IMG/VR virus record: IMGVR_UViG_3300031999_000084
Span: 1 to 39,433 of that record
Direction: 5' to 3' (one strand)
Source of the DNA: a virus
DNA: 39,433 nucleotides
Below, piece by piece: positions 38,029-39,433 of this stretch. A program made the position numbers and the translations under genes. The notes below the pieces were generated by a model, which was not told the origin of the DNA, did not search any database, and saw only the letters and a program-made list of their open reading frames with translations. How positions within the stretch are numbered: position 1 is the first letter of the stretch; each line of letters starts with the position of its first letter.

Positions 38029-38472
38029 ATGCTTGTCTTTATAGGCAAACTGCTCTTCATAACGGTATCTCTTGGAGTAGGCGTGTATGCAATGCCCGCC
38101 AGAACGATTGTTTTGGCACCGGAGCCGAATCAGGGGATCGTTATCGGAGGAGGGAGCAATAAGGATGCGCTGGATATATGGATAGACCAGCTAGAGGTGA
38201 AGGAGCTGGACTTCAACCACGGGAGGGAGAAGTGTATTGTTGATGTGAACGGAAAGGAAAGTTGCTCCTGTTTAATGTTCCAGCGCCGGACATTTGATAG
38301 GTTCGCAAGTCAGTTCGGAATAAGCACCACCACAGAATCATACTTAGATTGTCTGACCCAAAAGAAAGTCGCGCGGGAAATGATTTTGGAAAATTATGGA
38401 AACTGGTCTCATTGGTACCACTCCGTCATTGTCCGAGGACTCGGCAAGCCCCCCATTGGCTTTGGGGATTAG
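38029..38472 (+). CDS. exported lysozyme-like protein (second cell-wall hydrolase candidate)
   Basis: The 147-residue protein starts MLVFIGKLLFITVSLGVGVYAMP, a signal peptide. The mature part contains DIWIDQLEVKELD, then DVNGKESCSCLMFQRRTFDRFA and TQKKVAREMILENYGNWSHWYHS..GKPP. This order (acid-containing helix, 'NGKxSxGxLxFQ..TF', 'A..MI..NYGNW.HW') resembles lysozyme-like domains of secreted Patescibacteria proteins and their phages. The usual Tyr/Gly in 'SYGCLQFQ' are changed to Cys/Ser here (SCSCLMFQ). It is unlike the cytoplasmic endolysin in having an export signal, and may act on the host envelope or on a neighbouring cell. Confidence 0.55.
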   Translation: MLVFIGKLLFITVSLGVGVYAMPARTIVLAPEPNQGIVIGGGSNKDALDIWIDQLEVKELDFNHGREKCIVDVNGKESCSCLMFQRRTFDRFASQFGISTTTESYLDCLTQKKVAREMILENYGNWSHWYHSVIVRGLGKPPIGFGD

Positions 38473-38782
38473 GCTCTTTGGGAAGCAGAAAGAAACACAG
38501 AGATGGTCGGGCGGCGAGGCTTTAGAGTTTCCCGATTGCAAGGAATGGCAGGACCCAAAGACAGAATGGCAACGGAATAACTTTAGAGCATTTGAATCCT
38601 TTGACATCTTAATGTCGGAGATAAAAAAGGTATTCGTGATAGACTTGCTTGTAAAGGCGCGGGATGTGTACAACCTTTTTAAGGGTGGAATATCGCTCGG
38701 GCAGATAGGTCTCCGCTTCAAAATATCAAAGCAACGGGTATGGATGCTCAAGAACCTGGGGAGGAAATTGGTGGATAACTAA
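38396..38782 (+). CDS. HTH protein with sigma region 4-like C-terminus
   Basis: The C-terminal part (GISLGQIGLRFKISKQRVWMLKNLGRKL) is a helix-turn-helix like sigma-70 region 4.2. The N-terminal part has no recognisable domain. The ATG at 38396 gives 128 residues but overlaps the previous gene by 77 nt; a TTG near 38456 or ATG 38612 (56 residues) are alternatives. It is the second sigma-like HTH protein besides the gene at 911 and lies before the methyltransferase operon, whose transcription it may influence. Confidence 0.5.
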   Translation: METGLIGTTPSLSEDSASPPLALGIRLFGKQKETQRWSGGEALEFPDCKEWQDPKTEWQRNNFRAFESFDILMSEIKKVFVIDLLVKARDVYNLFKGGISLGQIGLRFKISKQRVWMLKNLGRKLVDN

Positions 38783-38783
38783 T

Positions 38784-38811
38784 TTGATTATTCCGATATA
38801 GGGTGTATAAT
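38784..38811 (+). promoter_or_regulatory. promoter of methyltransferase operon
   Basis: TTGATT (38784-38789), a 16-bp spacer and TATAAT (38806-38811) form a good sigma-70-type promoter. A start codon follows six bases after the -10 (38818). Confidence 0.75.
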
Positions 38812-38817
38812 GTAGGC

Positions 38818-38934
38818 ATGGTCAAAACGGTAAGACAATTTAATACTTTTAGTCACCAGCAGTCCGCTGTTGTTTATGGGTTCTTACCGACCCTGACCGA
38901 CGACAGCGGACTTTTGGTTGCTAAGTATGTATAA
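38818..38934 (+). CDS. 38-residue leader peptide, leaderless
   Basis: The frame MVKTVRQFNTFSHQQSAVVYG... starts at the expected transcription start and ends inside the methyltransferase start region (8-nt overlap). It spans the attenuator-like hairpin, so its translation would decide whether the hairpin can form. No similarity recognised. Confidence 0.45.
   Translation: MVKTVRQFNTFSHQQSAVVYGFLPTLTDDSGLLVAKYV
38857..38916 (+). terminator. attenuator-like hairpin upstream of methyltransferase
   Basis: AGTCCGCTGT (38861-38870) is perfectly complementary to ACAGCGGACT (38903-38912), followed by TTT. ACCA/TGGT extend the stem beyond a 2-nt internal loop, and GGGT/ACCC may pair in the loop. It can act as an intrinsic terminator between promoter and methyltransferase start (38927). 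Confidence 0.65.
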
Positions 38935-39433
38935 AATAGAGGACATCATCAATAAGGTCCACTGCGCGGACTGCCTTGAGTTTATGAAGCAACTGCCCGA
39001 CAAGTGCGTGGATTTGGTGTTGACCGACCCGCCGTATGGGATAAAAATGGATAAGGGATTCGAGGGATTCGAGGGATTCGGAGGATTCGGGACTCCTATT
39101 CCACGTAAAAGATATGAAAACGATGACTGGGATGCAGATAGACCAACCGAGGAATATTTTTCTGAGATGCTTCGTTTAGGGAAAAAAATATTTATATTCG
39201 GTGGTAACTTCTTTGCGGATATTCTTCCCCGTTCAACGCATTGGATTGTATGGGATAAGTTAAACACAATGCCGTCTTTTGGTGATTGTGAACTCATATG
39301 GACGAATGTAGATAGAAAATCAGTGAAGAAAATTACCCACTTGTATAATGGTTTGATTGGAAAAGAGGATTGGCGAGCGCACCCCACCCAAAAACCGTTA
39401 GAACTTTTGAAAAAGATAATTGTGAATTATTCA
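38927..39433 (+). CDS. DNA methyltransferase, N-terminal part (continues at window start)
   Basis: The frame gives 169 residues without a stop to the window end. CLEFMKQLPDKCVDLVLTDPPYG (from about residue 16) carries the DPPY motif of N6-adenine/N4-cytosine methyltransferases. The sequence continues with a short tandem repeat GFEGFEGFGGFG, KKIFIFGGNFFADILP, IVWDKL and ends HPTQKPLELLKKIIVNYS. HPTQKP directly precedes motif I (FxGxG), which is found at base 2. The order catalytic motif then AdoMet motif is the beta class. Downstream across the junction is the replication gene. The orphan enzyme probably protects phage DNA or tunes host methylation. Confidence 0.9.
   Translation, partial: MYKIEDIINKVHCADCLEFMKQLPDKCVDLVLTDPPYGIKMDKGFEGFEGFGGFGTPIPRKRYENDDWDADRPTEEYFSEMLRLGKKIFIFGGNFFADILPRSTHWIVWDKLNTMPSFGDCELIWTNVDRKSVKKITHLYNGLIGKEDWRAHPTQKPLELLKKIIVNYS

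Noticed and set aside
1-39433. CRISPR array
   Set aside because: The only tandem repeats are coding minisatellites without spacers.
1-39433. Reassigned stop codons (UGA or UAG recoding, as in some CPR bacteria or large phages)
   Set aside because: TGA, TAA and TAG all terminate recognisable genes at normal lengths, often in ATGA overlaps.
1-39433. Temperate lifestyle (integrase, CI-like repressor, att site)
   Set aside because: No recombinase catalytic motif and no repressor with a dimerisation domain were seen; the sigma-4-like proteins are not typical repressors.

Overview
The window is almost the whole genome of a small tailed (podovirus-like) phage of about 39.4 kb. All credible genes lie on the + strand. 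The two ends of the window are the two halves of one DNA methyltransferase gene: the N-terminal part runs off the right end and the C-terminal part begins at base 2. The molecule is therefore circular or circularly permuted, with probably about 26 bases missing between the ends. UAA, UAG and UGA are all used as stops. I found no tRNA, rRNA, CRISPR array, integrase, DNA polymerase, primase or helicase, so replication should rely heavily on the host. The host is unproven. Leaderless genes behind extended -10 boxes (TGTGCTATAAT type), the near absence of Shine-Dalgarno sites and the Ser/Thr-rich exported adhesins with fibronectin-like domains all resemble what I know of Patescibacteria (CPR), and I offer that as an inference.

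Layout. (1) 38784 through the junction to about 6500, early DNA-metabolism genes: methyltransferase, a replication-organiser-like protein with a 23-bp tandem repeat that may be the origin, a stand-alone sigma-70 region 4 protein, a single-strand annealing protein candidate with a PD-(D/E)XK exonuclease, a winged-helix protein, a NinG-like HNH protein, a YopX protein, and two proteins built from minisatellites (a heptad coiled coil and a 9-residue beta-helix-like repeat). (2) 6490-7050, an RNA locus: three boxA-like elements, two of them opening structured RNAs closed by 20- and 27-position stems, an arrangement like rRNA precursors. (3) 7050-9461, a GC-richer five-gene island with strong ribosome binding sites (zinc ribbons, a metallophosphoesterase, an exported protein) ending in a GC-rich hairpin. 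(4) 9472-11152, AT-rich small genes joined by exact repeats, including a second methyltransferase and a further structured segment.

(5) 11166-29408, packaging and virion assembly: terminase small and large subunits, two membrane-anchored small virion-like proteins, a pseudoknot-capable intergenic region, scaffold, major capsid protein, then portal (an unusual order), connector, a first exported fibre, a nozzle-like protein, and two internal/ejection-type proteins. The 1380-aa ejection-type protein carries an ADP-ribosyltransferase-like insert. (6) 29424-37711, adsorption and lysis: a collagen-like fibre, a 1266-aa fibre with signal peptide and YadA-like head repeats, a polyglycine adhesin with a nested domain, two small membrane proteins, a two-domain cysteine peptidase/transglycosylase endolysin, and a holin. 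(7) 37712-38926: terminator hairpins, a promoter with a roughly 145-nt structured leader, a second exported lysozyme-like protein, an HTH protein, and an attenuator-like leader for the methyltransferase.

Most genes overlap by 1-4 bases or follow the previous stop within a few bases, so translation is probably coupled through long operons. Transcription seems to restart at a few extended -10 promoters, several of them directly abutting a start codon.
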